From contig PUQB01000353.1 in NCBI GenBank assembly GCA_003024785.1, forward strand, positions 1-64,000: a stretch of DNA of 64,000 nucleotides, written 5' to 3'. This document shows positions 35,687-48,443 of the stretch, one piece after another. The notes beneath the pieces were generated by a model that had not been told where the DNA came from, did not search any database, and saw nothing but the letters and a program-made list of their open reading frames with translations. Within the stretch, counting starts at the first letter, position 1. Each line of letters starts with the position of its first letter. The translations under genes and the position numbers were made by a program. Source of the DNA: Selaginella tamariscina. Taxonomy: Eukaryota; Streptophyta; Lycopodiopsida; Selaginellales; Selaginellaceae.

Positions 35687-36368
35687 GATTGATTTCTCAG
35701 CAGACACGAAAATCTGAAGAACAAATCGGATTCGAGCTACTCACACGAGCACAGAGAGCGAGTATAAAAGCATCCAGTCAGATATGCCACGGGACTACGA
35801 CAGATAAGCGCAAAGACACGCGGCAGATCCAAGTGAAGCCAGAAGATGATGTGGGTCCCTTTTCTAAAGACGCGTGGCAAGCCACTTCATGGATATCTGT
35901 CACGGCACAGGCCAATTAAATTAAAGAATGCAGCTCCCATAATGCAGGATAGATCTTAAACTTGAATCTGGACCGTCAATTTTTATTATTACAATACCAG
36001 CGTGAATTTACACATCCAAAGATTCACTATATGAGGACAAAAGAAATTATATATGTTACAAGTGGTATATGAGGTGGTGATCAGTCTTTTTCAATGCTGA
36101 ATGTAAAGATTCGGAAGCACACATAGAATATGCCTAGAATAAAAATATTCTAGTCAGTGGACATCGCGTTTGCTAGCATGACGTGGATATTTGGTGAACG
36201 TGGCGCATAACGACGGTCCCAAATCTTCTTTTACCCACTGGCATTTTTACACGTGGCGTGATGGCAGAGCTTCTTTTGCTATGGATGCCTAGGGTTAGGG
36301 CAAATGCCGACACAGAGCGTTAGCTGAGAGATGATCTTGATCCGCTCGCCTCTAGCTCGTCTCAAGAA
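35687..36368. promoter_or_regulatory. Bidirectional upstream region with ACGTGG (ABRE-like) cluster
   Basis: Between the divergent LTI65-like (-) and mitochondrial carrier (+) genes. ACGTGG cores occur at 36181, 36198 (ACGTGGC) and 36250-36257 (CACGTGGC, a canonical ABRE/G-box). ABREs bind bZIP factors of the ABA pathway and typically occur in promoters of LTI65-type genes. They are nearer the carrier start, so which gene they serve is not settled. Confidence 0.45.
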
Positions 36369-38449
36369 ATGCGGGAAGATCAGAAGCAGCAGGTCATCAA
36401 TGCGGTCGCTGGAGCAGGCGCAGGTAAGAGAGAGAAAGAGAGAGACTGGGATTGAAATCTATCGAATTCTTGCTACAGGAGCTCTTTCGGCAACATTTGT
36501 TTGCCCTCTGGATGTTGTAAAGACTCGTCTCCAGGTGCACAGAGCTCCTGTTCCGGATGAGGGCGTTAGAGGTACATCGGTGTGTATGTCGATGTCATTC
36601 TATGTTTAATGTGAGAAATTCGTCACTTTGAGTAGAATTACCCAACATTCAATGCTTTAGGTGAGTGATTATTAGAAGCTTAGCGTCTATCTTTAAAAAT
36701 GAAGGCCTCCGCGGCATGTACCGGGGACTATCACCGACGATCATCGCATTGCTTCCAAACTGGGCGGTCTGTATTATGTATATGTAATATTTGCATATTG
36801 ATGTGCACACACATATTTGTTGCTTGACGTTATGTGTGATTCAGGTGTATTTCACAGCGTATGAGCAGATTAAGGGATTTCTACAGAAAAGAGGTAAGGT
36901 TCATTTTTAATGTTGTTTGACAAACTAAAGGTGATGACGAAAGCTTACAGGTCCTGATGATAAGCTGTCACCTGGAGAACACATGTTAGCTGCTGTAGTT
37001 GCCGGCTCTGCAACTAACATTGTTACGAATCCGTTATGGGTGGTAAAAACACGCCTTCAGGCAAGTTAATCATGTATATACGATACATTTTATCACACAC
37101 ACGCGCGCGCGCGCGCGATCATGCATTGTGTGTATCAGAAACCGGACGATTTTATGTACTTAAGTCATATTACTTTCCTGGTTTTTTCAGACACAGCAAT
37201 TGAAACCTGGTGTGATACCTTATGGGGGCACTTTCACTTCAATCCGGCGAATAGGAAGGGAGGAAGGTCTCCGTGGATTATACAGGTCGTTGTGTGTGTG
37301 TTGTGTGTGTGTCTGGGCGGGTCGTGTGTAACTAATAATATTTATTATTGTGGACAGTGGATTGATACCAGCGCTAGAGGAGTGAGCCATGTAGCTGTAC
37401 AGTTTCCGGTCTATGAAAGGCTAAAGGAGAAGCTTGCTGCGAGAGGTTAGCCTGCGTTTGTATATTTTCGGGAGTAGGGTCTCAATTCTAATTTGTAGGG
37501 GGGAAGAGAGCTGATCAATGTAGCTCGGCGGAGGTCGCAGTGGCTTCTGGATCTTCCAAGGTCGTAGCTTCTTGTGTTACTTATCCACACGAGGTATATT
37601 CTATAATTGTGTGTCGCCATGTGTGGGCTGTGTGTATGTGCATAATGCACGTACTGCGTATGTTAATTTAATTACACACTACACACCTTGTTCAGGTTTT
37701 TGTAGCGTGTTTACCATGTGCTGCTTTAATACTGTAATAGCATTTTAGCCACGATATTAATGTGTTTATAAAAAAGTTAAACACACACTATACTGTTTTA
37801 ACATGGTTTTGATGATGTAGGTAGTTAGATCAAGGTTGCAAGAGCAAGGTAACACAGCAGAAGAGGTACAAAGGGGTAATTGACTGTATAGTGAAGATAT
37901 GGAGACAGGAAAAAGTTCCGGGCTTCTACCGTGGTTGTGCAACCAACTTAATGAGGACAACCCAGCAGCCGTCTCACATTCACTAGTTTCGAGTTTATCA
38001 AGAAGCATTTACAGGTGAATAACTAGGAAGTCACACACATGTAACTTCACACATACGCACAATATTATTGCTTAAGAAAAATACCAGATTTATATGCCTA
38101 TATACGTATAATAAATAGATGAAGGCAGACTTTGTTGTTTTATTTATTTCATGTATATTGTATTGGAATCTATTAATAAAGTAATTATATATGTAATACA
38201 CACATGATGCATTCTCTAAGCTGCAGTAGTCGCGCGCGCGCGCTCACACGCATTTTAACAAGTGTTTTTCAGGCAATTATTCCGGGATACTCCACACCTG
38301 GTCCCCAGACGATTCCAATAGTTCAAGAATATCACAAGATATTAAATCTGAAGACAGCAAGTTCAACACGTTTTCTCGGCCACAAAGGATTCTTCAGGTT
38401 GCATTGCCTGATTATAGCGGGGAAGGTAAAAGGTACATTATATGTATAG
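36369..38449 (+). CDS. Mitochondrial carrier family protein, NAD+/folate-transporter type
   Basis: Mitochondrial carriers have three repeats of two membrane helices, each with PX(D/E)XX(K/R). Plant members of this branch (NDT1/NDT2, FOLT1) move NAD+ or folate across organelle membranes. The start is the ATG at 36369 (MREDQKQQVINAVAGAGAG) spliced at 36424 to ALSATFVCPLDVVKTRLQVH. Later exons give GLRGMYRGLSPTIIALLPNW, VYFTAYEQIKGFLQKRG, NIVTNPLWVVKTRLQ, SHVAVQFPVYERLKEKLAAR, VVASCVTYPHEVVRSRLQEQ and VPGFYRGCATNLMRTT. All three signatures (PLDVVKTR, PLWVVKTR, PHEVVRSR) are present. The frame is disturbed near 36665, 37378, 37965 and 37975 by one-base losses, the last two just before TFTSFEFIKKHLQ. 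The C-terminal exon ending at 38449 is less certain. Confidence 0.83.
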
Positions 38450-39106
38450 TGCATTGTTTTTGTAGATGTCTACTTGTTATGAAAATAACAAACTCACAAT
38501 ACAAAGTTTGCGCTTGTGCTTGTTTTGTTTCTGTATTCGCTCTTTATCTTCCTTGAAGTTCGATGTGTGTATGTTTTGATTGTCATAGGTGCTCTTGTGT
38601 GTAAATCAGCTTGAATCTTCCATGGTTGACAACTGTTACGAAAATGAACTTAGTTGCACTTGTGTGTATATATACGTATGTGGTGTGTGTGTGAGTGCGA
38701 GGGATAACAATAATACAAAGTTTGCAGTGTGTATGCGCTTCTTTATTGTCTGTGACTATCGTACAATATAGACGTGTGTACGTATGTGTGGTCTCACTAT
38801 GCATACATACACAAGGATTGGTAGACATTTTTATGAAATCTGTGTGAAAATGGTCAACTGGATATTCTAATGCACAAAGAATCTGCGCCGCGTTTCTAAA
38901 GCTCCAGAAAGAAATCCACGTCTCCTTGACTTTGACAAATAAAGCCAGGTACGTTATAGGCTAGTCAAAACTTAATATATATTATGTTATAATCATATAA
39001 TATTGCTACAGTCATTTTGTTATAATATTTATCTATATATACACAAGCAAGTGAAGAAGTGCAGGTAGCATAACACTTTTGAGTTTTGAGTACATACTAA
39101 GCTGCT
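38450..39106. other. Intergenic spacer
   Basis: No supported coding exon. Holds the likely 3' untranslated region of the carrier gene and the promoter of the GDSL gene; contains scattered (TG)n tracts. Confidence 0.35.
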
Positions 39107-39430
39107 ATGGAATGTTTTAGAATTATTGTTTTGTACCATTTTAGTATTTATCAAGTATCTCAAGCTCAAGTCCCAGCATTTTATTTATTTGGAGATTCTT
39201 TAATAGATCCTGGAAATAATAAGTATCTATTCACAACTGCACAGGCCGCTTTCCGCCCAATGGGATTGATTTCCAAGGTGGGAGAGCAACTGGAGGTTCT
39301 GTAACGGACTCACTGTCGTAGACCTGATTGGTTAAGTAGTTTTATATACTTAATATTCAACATCTAACAAATAAATGTTACAGATATAAACACATACACA
39401 AACCCATATGTAGCTTGCGTAGAGTCGTCA

Positions 39431-39465
<35 letters not shown>

Positions 39466-40504
39466 CACACACGCACACACAATACACACACACACTGTTT
39501 TTTTGTAGTTACGGAGTTTGGGCTTCCATTGACACCACCATATCATGACCCAAGTACAAAGGGAAATGTCATACTCAAGGGTGTGAGCTTTGCCTCTGGA
39601 GGAGCAAGAATTCTGAATGAGGCTGGAAATTTTCTACAAAATGTAAGTATAACTTAAATAAATGTAATATATATGGTGCATATTTATATAAATATTTGTA
39701 GGTGGAGCCCCTTGGCAAGCAAATACAGAACTTTGTTCGAACAAGGTCTGAGATTATTGAATTGTTTAATGGGCAAGAGGAAGCTGCGTTAAATCATCTC
39801 AGCAAGTCCATCTTTATATTTGCAATGGGCTTCCAATGACTACATAAATTACATGAATAGCTCCAAAAGCAAGCCACCTCAAGAGTTTAAGAACCAAATG
39901 CTTACTGCTTATCAACAATATTTGCATGTAAGCGTGCGTGCGTGCGTGCGTGTGTGTGTGTGATAAATATATGTTCTGTAGCAAGTCTATACTCTGGGTG
40001 CTCGGAAAGTGATGGTGTTTGGGTTGGGACCACTGGGATGCGTTCCTTCGAAAAGAGAATCTCATGGAAAAGCATGTCATGAAGAGACCAATACACTTGC
40101 ATTGGACTTTGACAGTGGACTATTACAAATGGTGAAGGACATGAACAGCCAACTTCCAGGTTTGATTAAGTATTTGATTATTATAGATTTAATTGATATC
40201 TAAAATATAACTTACAGATTTGAAAATGGTGTATGGGACTACATATAGTCTTTTCTATGATTTAGCAAACAACCCAGAACGTTATGGATTTTTTAGCTCG
40301 AGTTCTGCATGCTGTGGTTTGACACCAAGGAAATTATTTGCATGTCTTCCCGGCGGGTCTGTATGTCCAAGACGGAATGAATATGTGTATTGGGATGCCT
40401 ACCATCCAACCGAAGCAGCAAACAGATTAGTGGCCAAGGCTATTCTGGATGGGGACTTGAACTATATGTATCCATTTAATCTTCGACAACTTGCAAGTAT
40501 ATAG
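39107..40504 (+). CDS. GDSL-motif esterase/lipase, three one-base frame breaks
   Basis: Plant GDSL (SGNH) enzymes are usually secreted and hydrolyse acyl or cutin-type esters. The ATG at 39107 opens a short hydrophobic leader ending SQAQ, followed by block I AFYLFGDSLIDPGNNKYL with the nucleophile serine. Further exons read FGLPLTPPYHDPSTKGNVIL and GVSFASGGARILNEAG (39510-39642), LGKQIQNFVRTRSEIIELF (39704 on), block III GSNDYINYM, MVFGLGPLGCVPSKRE with the oxyanion glycine region (40010), and block V YWDAYHPTEAANRLVAKAI with the catalytic DxxH (40390-40440). The stop is at 40502-40504. Single-base changes break the frame near 39261, 39295 and 39831 (a TT in place of T just before the SND motif). 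Introns are four and short; the second carries a (CT)n(CA)n tract. Confidence 0.87.
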
Positions 40505-40519
40505 GTAATGCTTGGATAC

Positions 40520-40555
<36 letters not shown>

Positions 40556-41740
40556 ACAACACACCATGTAAACGTCTTAAGTTTGTTAAATTTGGATAAG
40601 TCTTGGGAATGAATCAAATTCAATATACAATATTATTGTTTTTGATACACTTGTCTCGGAAGCTCCATCGTTTGTGGAGTACAACTTGGTCGTTTTTTAC
40701 AGTGGGATTTCCCATAGACGATGCATTCATTTGTGGTTTTTGACAACAAATATTGTATAGTGATATGTTTATTTATATGATAGTTTATTTATATATGTTC
40801 ATAAATTTGCCATCCATGCGTGTTATTGGAGAGTTTGAGATTGCTTTGTATATATTGTGTTTCTTTGGTGGTGAAGAAGATAATCTTCTTGTTTTGGGAC
40901 CTTATTATGTTAATGTTAAGTGCTACAGGTACGGAAGAAGCATTGGTTCCGTATTTCCCCATTGCTCAATAATACAATTAATATTTAATTATGCTTTTTT
41001 AATTAATCATGTTTGTTATATCATAGATAATACTGTATATAAATAATATACAATGTGTAGAGCATGTGTATGTAGATCATATAAAATATAACATAATTAC
41101 ATATTTACTAATGTAGTATTCACATAAGTCCATTAGATAAAACTTTATCTTTACATATATAAATTATAATGCATTACTTTAGAGGATTTTTTGAATAATT
41201 AATTGGCCTTTTTAAGTTTTATATTTACATGTATATGCCCCTCTAAAAAATTTAAATTTACATATATATCCTTTAAAACTTAAATTGTAACATTTTAATT
41301 TTTAAAATAATATTAATTAAAAATATATTTTAAATTCATAATATATTGCAAACGAAATAATTAAAGTTTATTAAATATTAAATGTTAAAAAATTGTCATA
41401 TTAAAAAATGAATATTATATTGTAATATATATGTTAACAGATTGTATTTTGGACCTAAATATATAAATATGAATTAATTATAAATTTTTAGTTATTTTTT
41501 AAAATGTATTCTAATTTTTAATTTTAAAATTTATGAAGTTTAAATTGATATATGTAAATATAAAACTTTTAGGGGTATATATGTAAATATGATAAATTTG
41601 AGATGTATAAATGTAATTTTCCTTAAATTTTATCTAATTAATTAATTTATTCATTAATATCCAATCTTTGAAGTAAATCGTTCATTACAAGAATGTTGTA
41701 CATTGTCCATTATACTCTCTCTCACAACGCGCGCGCGCAC
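40505..41740. other. AT-rich intergenic region
   Basis: No coding exon supported. 41040-41680 is strongly AT-rich with homopolymer-like runs. A (CT)n(CA)n tract follows the GDSL stop at 40523-40562. Confidence 0.4.
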
Positions 41741-41744
41741 ATGT

Positions 41745-41980
41745 TTCATCCAAAGATGCCGAGGAATATGCTCCTGTGATCACATCCGAGCAGCTGCATA
41801 GGTGTCGAGGGCTCGCAGTGGACACCCCGGAGGTGCGCATGGCTACTGCGTGGAGCCGCTGGAGCGTCTCACACACGAGCCAAGGAACTCTACGTCAAGG
41901 TCTATGGGAAAACAGCTCGTTGGAAGGCTTTGCCGCTATGAAAACGACCAAAAGGTACGTATGCACGTGTGTGTGTGTGC

Positions 41981-42015
<35 letters not shown>

Positions 42016-42740
42016 GACGACGATGAGCCAGATAATTATTTCATACATATCAGACCCAACAGGTTGTATAGATGTATCGTATGCAAGTCTATGTGTTATC
42101 CTCTATACACATACAATACACACACACAATATATATATATATGCGCATATGTTGTAAGGTGAACTTTAGGAAGAGGAAAAGGGTGACGTGTAATAGACAA
42201 AGGACTCGTAACAAAGTGGACACTAAAGATGCAAACACTGCAGAGAAGATATATATATAGTGAGTGTGTGTAAGTGTGTGTGCGCGTGTTCGTGAGAGAG
42301 AGGGAGAGGGAGAGAGAGAATGTATGATTAGACCTACATAAATACATGTATTATTCTCTAGCTAGTCAAGAGTATGCAAAGTTGTTTAACACACACACAC
42401 GTGTATATTAAAAACGTTTAATAATGTAATTTAGTTAATGCTTTTATTTGTTTATTTTTAACAAGTGTAAGCACATGGACGATCCAATGAAGAGATTGCA
42501 CAGGAAGAGGCTAAGCACAGGCAGATTCTTCTGGTATTTATCAAATATACATATATATGTATTATGTATATATTTAGTAAATATACTTATAAAGAATTTA
42601 GTTTAATATATATTTTTTAATTCACTAAATCTCAGAGGAGGCCGAGAAAAAATCTGGGGTATATGCACTAGAATATCAGGCATTTTGTAAGCTTATTAAT
42701 GTGAAACACGAACGGATAATTAAGCATATGAACGAGAGGT
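41745..42740 (+). other. Exon-like fragments of an unrecognised gene
   Basis: Several short open pieces could be exons: 41750-41955 (frames containing DAEEYAPVITSEQLHRCRGL and MGKQLVGRLCRYENDQK), 42160-42250, about 42475-42535 (NEEIAQEEAKHRQILL) and 42637-42740 (EEAEKKSGVYALEYQAFCKL, INVKHERIIKHMNER). GC content is higher than in the surrounding AT-rich DNA and possible GT/AG borders exist, but the frames do not join cleanly and I recognise no family. It may be a gene relic. Confidence 0.3.
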
Positions 42741-43049
42741 ATTTCTTCTTAAGTGAAATATTAGTTTTATTTAATTAATATGTATTATATAATTAGGTCG
42801 TATTCTATACATTTATTTATAAATTATATTATACTTATATAGGTACAAATTTATATATACAGTAATAGCAATAGTTACTGAATTTGTAACAATATTTAAT
42901 TTTAAATTTGATAAACTAAATAAAGTTATATACATATTATATATATATATATATATATAATATTTATAATAAGTTTATTGGATATGTGTCATGAGCAACC
43001 ATAAATGTGTGTGTCATTACCCGATTTAACCCACGTGACACTATATGAA

Positions 43050-43590
43050 TAATGCTAAGATAAACTTATCAAAATAAGCATATAATTAAGTTAAAGATAA
43101 ATTAGCTAGGTTAAAGATAATAATTAAGGGATAAATTAGTTAAAAGTCATTAAATATAAGACATGATAAAGATAACTTAAAAGTCATTAAACTTAAGTAT
43201 GGGTAAACCTAAAAAGTAATAAGGATTAGTTTAATTTGAGGATGAATTAAAGATAACAACATACTTAATTAAAAATCATTAAATATTAAATCTAGATATG
43301 GATAAACTTATAAGTAATAAGGATTCTTAAATACTTAAGTTCGGATAATAATTAGGTTAAAGGTCTAATTTAATAATAAATTTATTAAATTAAGAATAAC
43401 AATTAAGTTAAGGTCTAATTTAGAAATAAACTTACTTAAACATGGGTAAATATATAAGCTTAAAGAATAAACTTATTATGTTTTGAGTTAAGTGTTTAAA
43501 TTAGGGTAAAAATGTAAATTAAAGATAAATAAATTAAATTCAAAATAATAATTAGGTTAAGGGTCCATTTTAATAAATCATTTATGTTTA
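43050..43590. repeat. Degenerate AT-rich direct repeats
   Basis: Words such as AAAAGTCATTAAA, AAGTAATAAGGATT, TTAAAGATAA and AATTAGGTTAAAGGTCTAAT recur many times in direct orientation without a clean period. No genes are seen in 42760-44400. Confidence 0.45.
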
Positions 43591-44439
43591 AACTCACCAA
43601 GGAATGGCATGTGTATTAGTCTGTGTGTATATATTTATGTATTTAAAAATTCAATTGTAAATACCTATTTATACAAGGAAAAATTATCAACTGACCCTCT
43701 AATTTAATATAATTATCAATTGTCTCAGTAGTTTTAAAAAATCATCAAATTAATCTTGAGTCATTAGTTACATACACCCCACACACATGCAATGTTATAT
43801 TTTTAACATTAATTAATATTTGTCATTTCTGTTATATATTTTAGTTTTAAATAGTAAATGCAAATGTTGTGGGTGTACCATTGTGTATTATTAGATATTT
43901 TTCCTTACATATATAATGGATAAAATCAAAGACAAAATAAATTATAATTACTTAAATAACTTTGGGTACAAAAGAGTGTATAACATTTTCATTATTATAG
44001 CATTTAATATAGTATTACATATATTTAATATAATACAGATATATATGTATATGTAAAGATCATTTACATAAATACGACAAGTACGAAACAAAATTAAACT
44101 AATAACAAAATGGTCTTTATTTTAATTTTATTTGTGCGTGTTTTTTAATAATTAACAAGTATTATATAATACACTTAACTGTATTAGTGTGCATGTGTAT
44201 CTTAACATTCAATTAAATCGCTATATTACCTTATATTCTTTGTGCATGTTTTAAACATTAGCTGGCATGCCTACATTTTACATTTTCTTTTTCAATGCTA
44301 CATATATAGGTATATATGTGAATATGTAGCACATATATATATATATGCATCATACACACACACATTAGTGTATGTATATATTGACATTTACTTGTTGATA
44401 TACAAGAAATTCCTTAGTTCTCCTCAACCTTTTGTGACA

Positions 44440-44900
44440 TTTTCTTAATTACTTTGATAATTTTTTGGATTCATAATCCAAATATACACAAAATGTACAT
44501 GTATACATCAACATAGTAATGGATGAAGAACAAAGATATAACTCGATCAAGTTGACAATTACTGTTGCTAGATAGGCAAACTTACTAATAATATAATTTA
44601 AAAATGGAAAGGAGACATTGAATATACAATTTACCTTTTCTCTCTCCATTTAACACATACATGTATGGTGACAGAGTATATACTTATACTTTATTTATTA
44701 ATTTTGAAGAGATGCTTTTGAAAATTATATTATGGATCGGGCATAAGACTCTTAATATTTACATAAAAAGTAAATCAGAAAAAACTTTATAGAAGAGAGA
44801 CTTAAATTGTAATGATAAAACAAAAGAACAAGAAAATATAATAGTAAGTGACTATATTTAATTAATCTAAAAGTTTATCAAACATACATGACTTGAAGTA
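44440..44900. repeat. Left arm of a diverged inverted duplication
   Basis: The reverse complement resembles 46090-46470. Strong local matches include AAGAACAAGAAAATATAATA and GTAAGTGA (44828-44858) against its complement at 46109-46145, and the CATTTAACACATACATG block (44648-44665) against 46285-46310. Translations of matching parts both read VSFPFLN, so sequence homology rather than base composition explains it. Confidence 0.6.
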
Positions 44901-45579
44901 TATATATTGTTTATATGTATATTATGTTTATATAATATTAAATATAAATGCACATTATAACCCTTATATGTATGTTTTCATAGAGGACATTATTAAAAAA
45001 ATATATATCTTAACATATTATGTCATTACCCACATCTGCTTCAACCGACAATGAAAATAAATATACAGAAATTTTACACAACGACAACGACAACGACAGA
45101 GATTTTAGTACTCACAAAGTTAATGCTAGTTAATCTTATAACCAAGATAAGCTATTAGTGGTTTCTAAATATATTAAGGAATATATCTTTTCTTTTTCAA
45201 TTTTTAAACCTTTGAAAAACAATTAAAACTAATAAATATATTATCGTTCATATGCAACTTATATAAGTGACAATTTGAAATCATTATTTCAATTTCTTAA
45301 CTCTTTTAATTATTAAAGACAAACTCCATTAAAAACCTTACAATTTATAAAATGTGAGAACTTTGAGACACAACACAATAGATATATACAACAAAAGACA
45401 GAAAACTCAAATATCTTTTGTATTGAAACTTTAGATTTTATATACAGCTAATGATTATTATATTTAAACGATTGAACAACCCATATCTTACACAATAAAA
45501 AATATATTAAAAATTTTTTAAATTAATATATAACACTTACATAATCTTTTTTTAAATTGAATTGTCGTGAATAAATCCC

Positions 45580-45890
45580 AACAATTTCAAGTATTATATA
45601 TATATATATATATATACACACTTGTGTATGTATATATGTGTATTGATGTATACATGTACTTTTGTGTATATCTTATTGGATGCCTATGTATGTCTATGCT
45701 ATATATAAACATATTCTGTGTGAGACAAAGATTAACTAAAGCCAGTGCAATATTCAATAAACAACTTCAGGTATTATATGTGTATATTTGTGTATGTATA
45801 TATATGTATTGATGTCTACACATGTATGTGTATGCTGTATACAAACATATTCTGTGTGAGATATAACTAAATCCATTGCAATAATCACTG
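45580..45890. repeat. Tandem duplication of ~185 bp
   Basis: AACAATTTCAAGTATTATAT...AACATATTCTGTGTGAGA at 45580-45725 is repeated in direct order from about 45762 to 45865 with sequence drift; both copies carry TGTGTATGTATATATG, GTATTGATGT and AAACATATTCTGTGTGAGA. Confidence 0.6.
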
Positions 45891-45960
45891 GAGTGTGTAT
45901 GAGTGTGTATTACAATAAGATATACACAAAAGTAGTGTATACATCAATACACATATATAT
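45634..45960. repeat. Short inverted repeat (about 37-bp arms)
   Basis: TGTGTATTGATGTATACATG...TTTTGTGTATATCT at 45634-45670 is mirrored by AGATATACACAAAAGTAGTG...CATCAATACACA at 45920-45956, nearly perfect, with a 250-bp loop. Confidence 0.6.
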
Positions 45961-46089
45961 ATACACATAATGTTTTGTTATGAAAATATACATTTAAGAA
46001 TTCTAATGTGCATTTATATTTAATATTATATAAACATAATATACATACAATAATATATATTTTCAAGTTATATATATGCTTAATAAATT

Positions 46090-46470
46090 TTGAAATTATA
46101 ATATATAATCACTTACTATTATATTTTCTTGTTCTTTCATTTTATTGCTACGACCTAATCCTCTTTTTCACAAAGTTCTTCTGCTTTGCTTTATATATAA
46201 ACGTTGACAGTCTTATGTCCAATCTGTAACATGGTTTTCAAAGGCACCTCTCCAAAATTAATAAATGAAATATAAATATATATTCTACTACCATGTATGT
46301 GTGTGTTAAATAGAGTAAACCTTATGTTTAGTGTCTCTTTCCCATTCTTGAATCACATTCTTTATAATAAATTTGTTTGTAATCATCGACTCGATCGAAT
46401 TTGTATCCTTGTACTTCGTTCACCATCATATATAACTCCACATGTCCACTTCACGATCTACCACCGACTA
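46090..46470. repeat. Right arm of the inverted duplication
   Basis: Inverted homologue of 44440-44900. The arm overlaps the 3' end of the minus-strand gene that stops at 46451, so the left arm looks like an inverted, diverged copy of that gene's 3' flank. Confidence 0.6.
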
Positions 46471-47600
46471 GAAAATCAATTTCTAAGTTTGGCAACCATT
46501 CATTCGGACCAAGTTCATATGTTGTTTTTCTGGCCTTGTTGAACATTATACAGCACTTGTTGAATATGAACTCAGCGATCTCACTAGGTTCTTCTAGGTA
46601 AGTCGACTGCAGCTTCACTATCATAGCATCCGCTTCATCTGTTGCTCCTAATTTGAAACTTGATTAGTGTGTGTGTGTGAGTGAGTGAGAGAGAAGAGAT
46701 GTGTATGTATGTTTGTGTGTGGAGAGGGATGAATATAAGAATATCTGTATATCCAACATACACAAGGGCATTCGTTTCCTCCCAAGTGTGTACAAGGTCA
46801 ATTTCTTGGACTCTCCTCGATAATGGACAAAAGAGATGACCAACATAGTTAATGTACCTCATGTTCTTCTTTAACATAATCTCTTTTCCGTATATTTTGT
46901 CTCCCGACCAATGTATGTGACCTAGTGTATCAGTAAATAATCCAACTCCACTGTAGCATTTCATACCTATTAATATCGTTCCAGATAAGAAATTACATGA
47001 TCATAAACACATTATTAACATCTTTTAGATAGGAAATTACCTATTCGCATAAACACATATATATTAATTGTGTGTGTATATGTAGAGAGAATACGATATC
47101 TATTCAAATAAACACATATATAATAGTGTGTGTGTATATATACGTAGAGACGATCTCTAAGTAAGTTCATCGGCCGATGACAGCTAGAATAAGTTAACCA
47201 CTCAATCAAGCTCCTGTATGATACAGCTAACTGAAGCTGCAGTCCGTGGCTGTCACAGGCATCTGTGTTACTGTTACTTCGGAAGAGCCCAGCTGGTGTA
47301 ACCAAGACGTGTCAACGACCTCTTGAAATAAAACAGATACATGTGCGGATGATCCATGTAAGCTGGTCTCCTGCTCACCATAAGCCGTTGCTGAATGCCC
47401 CGTAAACTCCTCTTCTCAACTGGGATAAACTCCTCTGCGATTCTAATGTGAGTGACTTCCAACAAATCTACACACTTAACATGAACTTTACCTGAGTTCT
47501 CAAAGATCGCCCTTCCGACGTAAGAATGCCCAATTACAGATCGCCTTCTTCCGCCAAAGCATTCAAGCACTAGCCAGTCAGAGACAGAGGATTTTCAAAA
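46451..47600 (-). CDS. Unrecognised multi-exon plant protein
   Basis: Exons on the minus strand include about 47594-47290 (SDWLVLECFGGRRRSVIGHS, then VHVKCVDLLEVTHIRIAEEF, SRRPAYMDHPHMYLFYFKR), a continuation in another frame to about 47150 (GLFRSNSNTDACDSHGLQLQ), 46966-46740 (MKCYSGVGLFTDTLGHIHWS and VQEIDLVHTWEETNALVYVG) and a last exon 46643-46451 (ATDEADAMIVKLQSTYLEEP ... EWLPNLEIDFLVGGRS, TGA). One frame change near 47300 looks like the one-base breaks seen elsewhere. I do not recognise the family. Splice-like borders, GC content and sensible composition support a gene; its 5' end is not resolved. Confidence 0.5.
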
Positions 47601-48443
47601 GAGCGCCTTCTTCTGCAGGTTACACTGTTCCGACTTACAATTTCTTACACTGAGAAACAATGCAGATTCGACTTGATGAGCCCTTATTCCGTGAGGAATC
47701 CGCTCATGAATACACAGAAAGCTGGAGCTCGATCCTCCGCCCTCTGCACAAGAATTGAATGACAAAAAAACAAGTGTTAGATTAAAGTCATTTGCAACAG
47801 TGGGATGCTAGACGTTCCTCAATCTGTCGCTAGTTCGAATCCCAACCAATCTGGGTTACAGTTTGAAATAGGAAAAACTGGCGCCAAATGCTTTCTGGTA
47901 TATATATATATATATATACTGATTGCAACCTAAACATCTTCGAACGACTTGCATATAGCATTAACATCCTCGTGTATTTCAAGAATCATATACCATTGTT
48001 ATAGATAAATATAACTAAAACATCAAAACTATAAGCTGCACACAACCTAACTGGTACACACACGCACAAACAAACAAACAACGCCACACGTTTAATATCT
48101 ATTTGTTCCAAATGGCCCATTGCATTTAGATATGCAAAAGGTCAGAATTTGATCCTTACTAACTAAAGGTATGAAACCACTTTCACATGAAACTAGACAT
48201 GTGAAACCCACTACATATGACTGCTAAAACGCACCTTGTTACTACCATATCATATTATTAGCTTTGCTCTGTGCATCAAATGCTACAAATGCAACCAATC
48301 TGTAACAAAAGAAAAAAAAAAAACTGTTATAAAAAAAAAGATTTGCTTATGATGTGCATACGTACGTATATGTAACATGTGTGTGGGGGAGAGGGTACCT
48401 CCTTGGTAAGATCGAACGATCGATTAGTGGTCGTCTTTAATTC

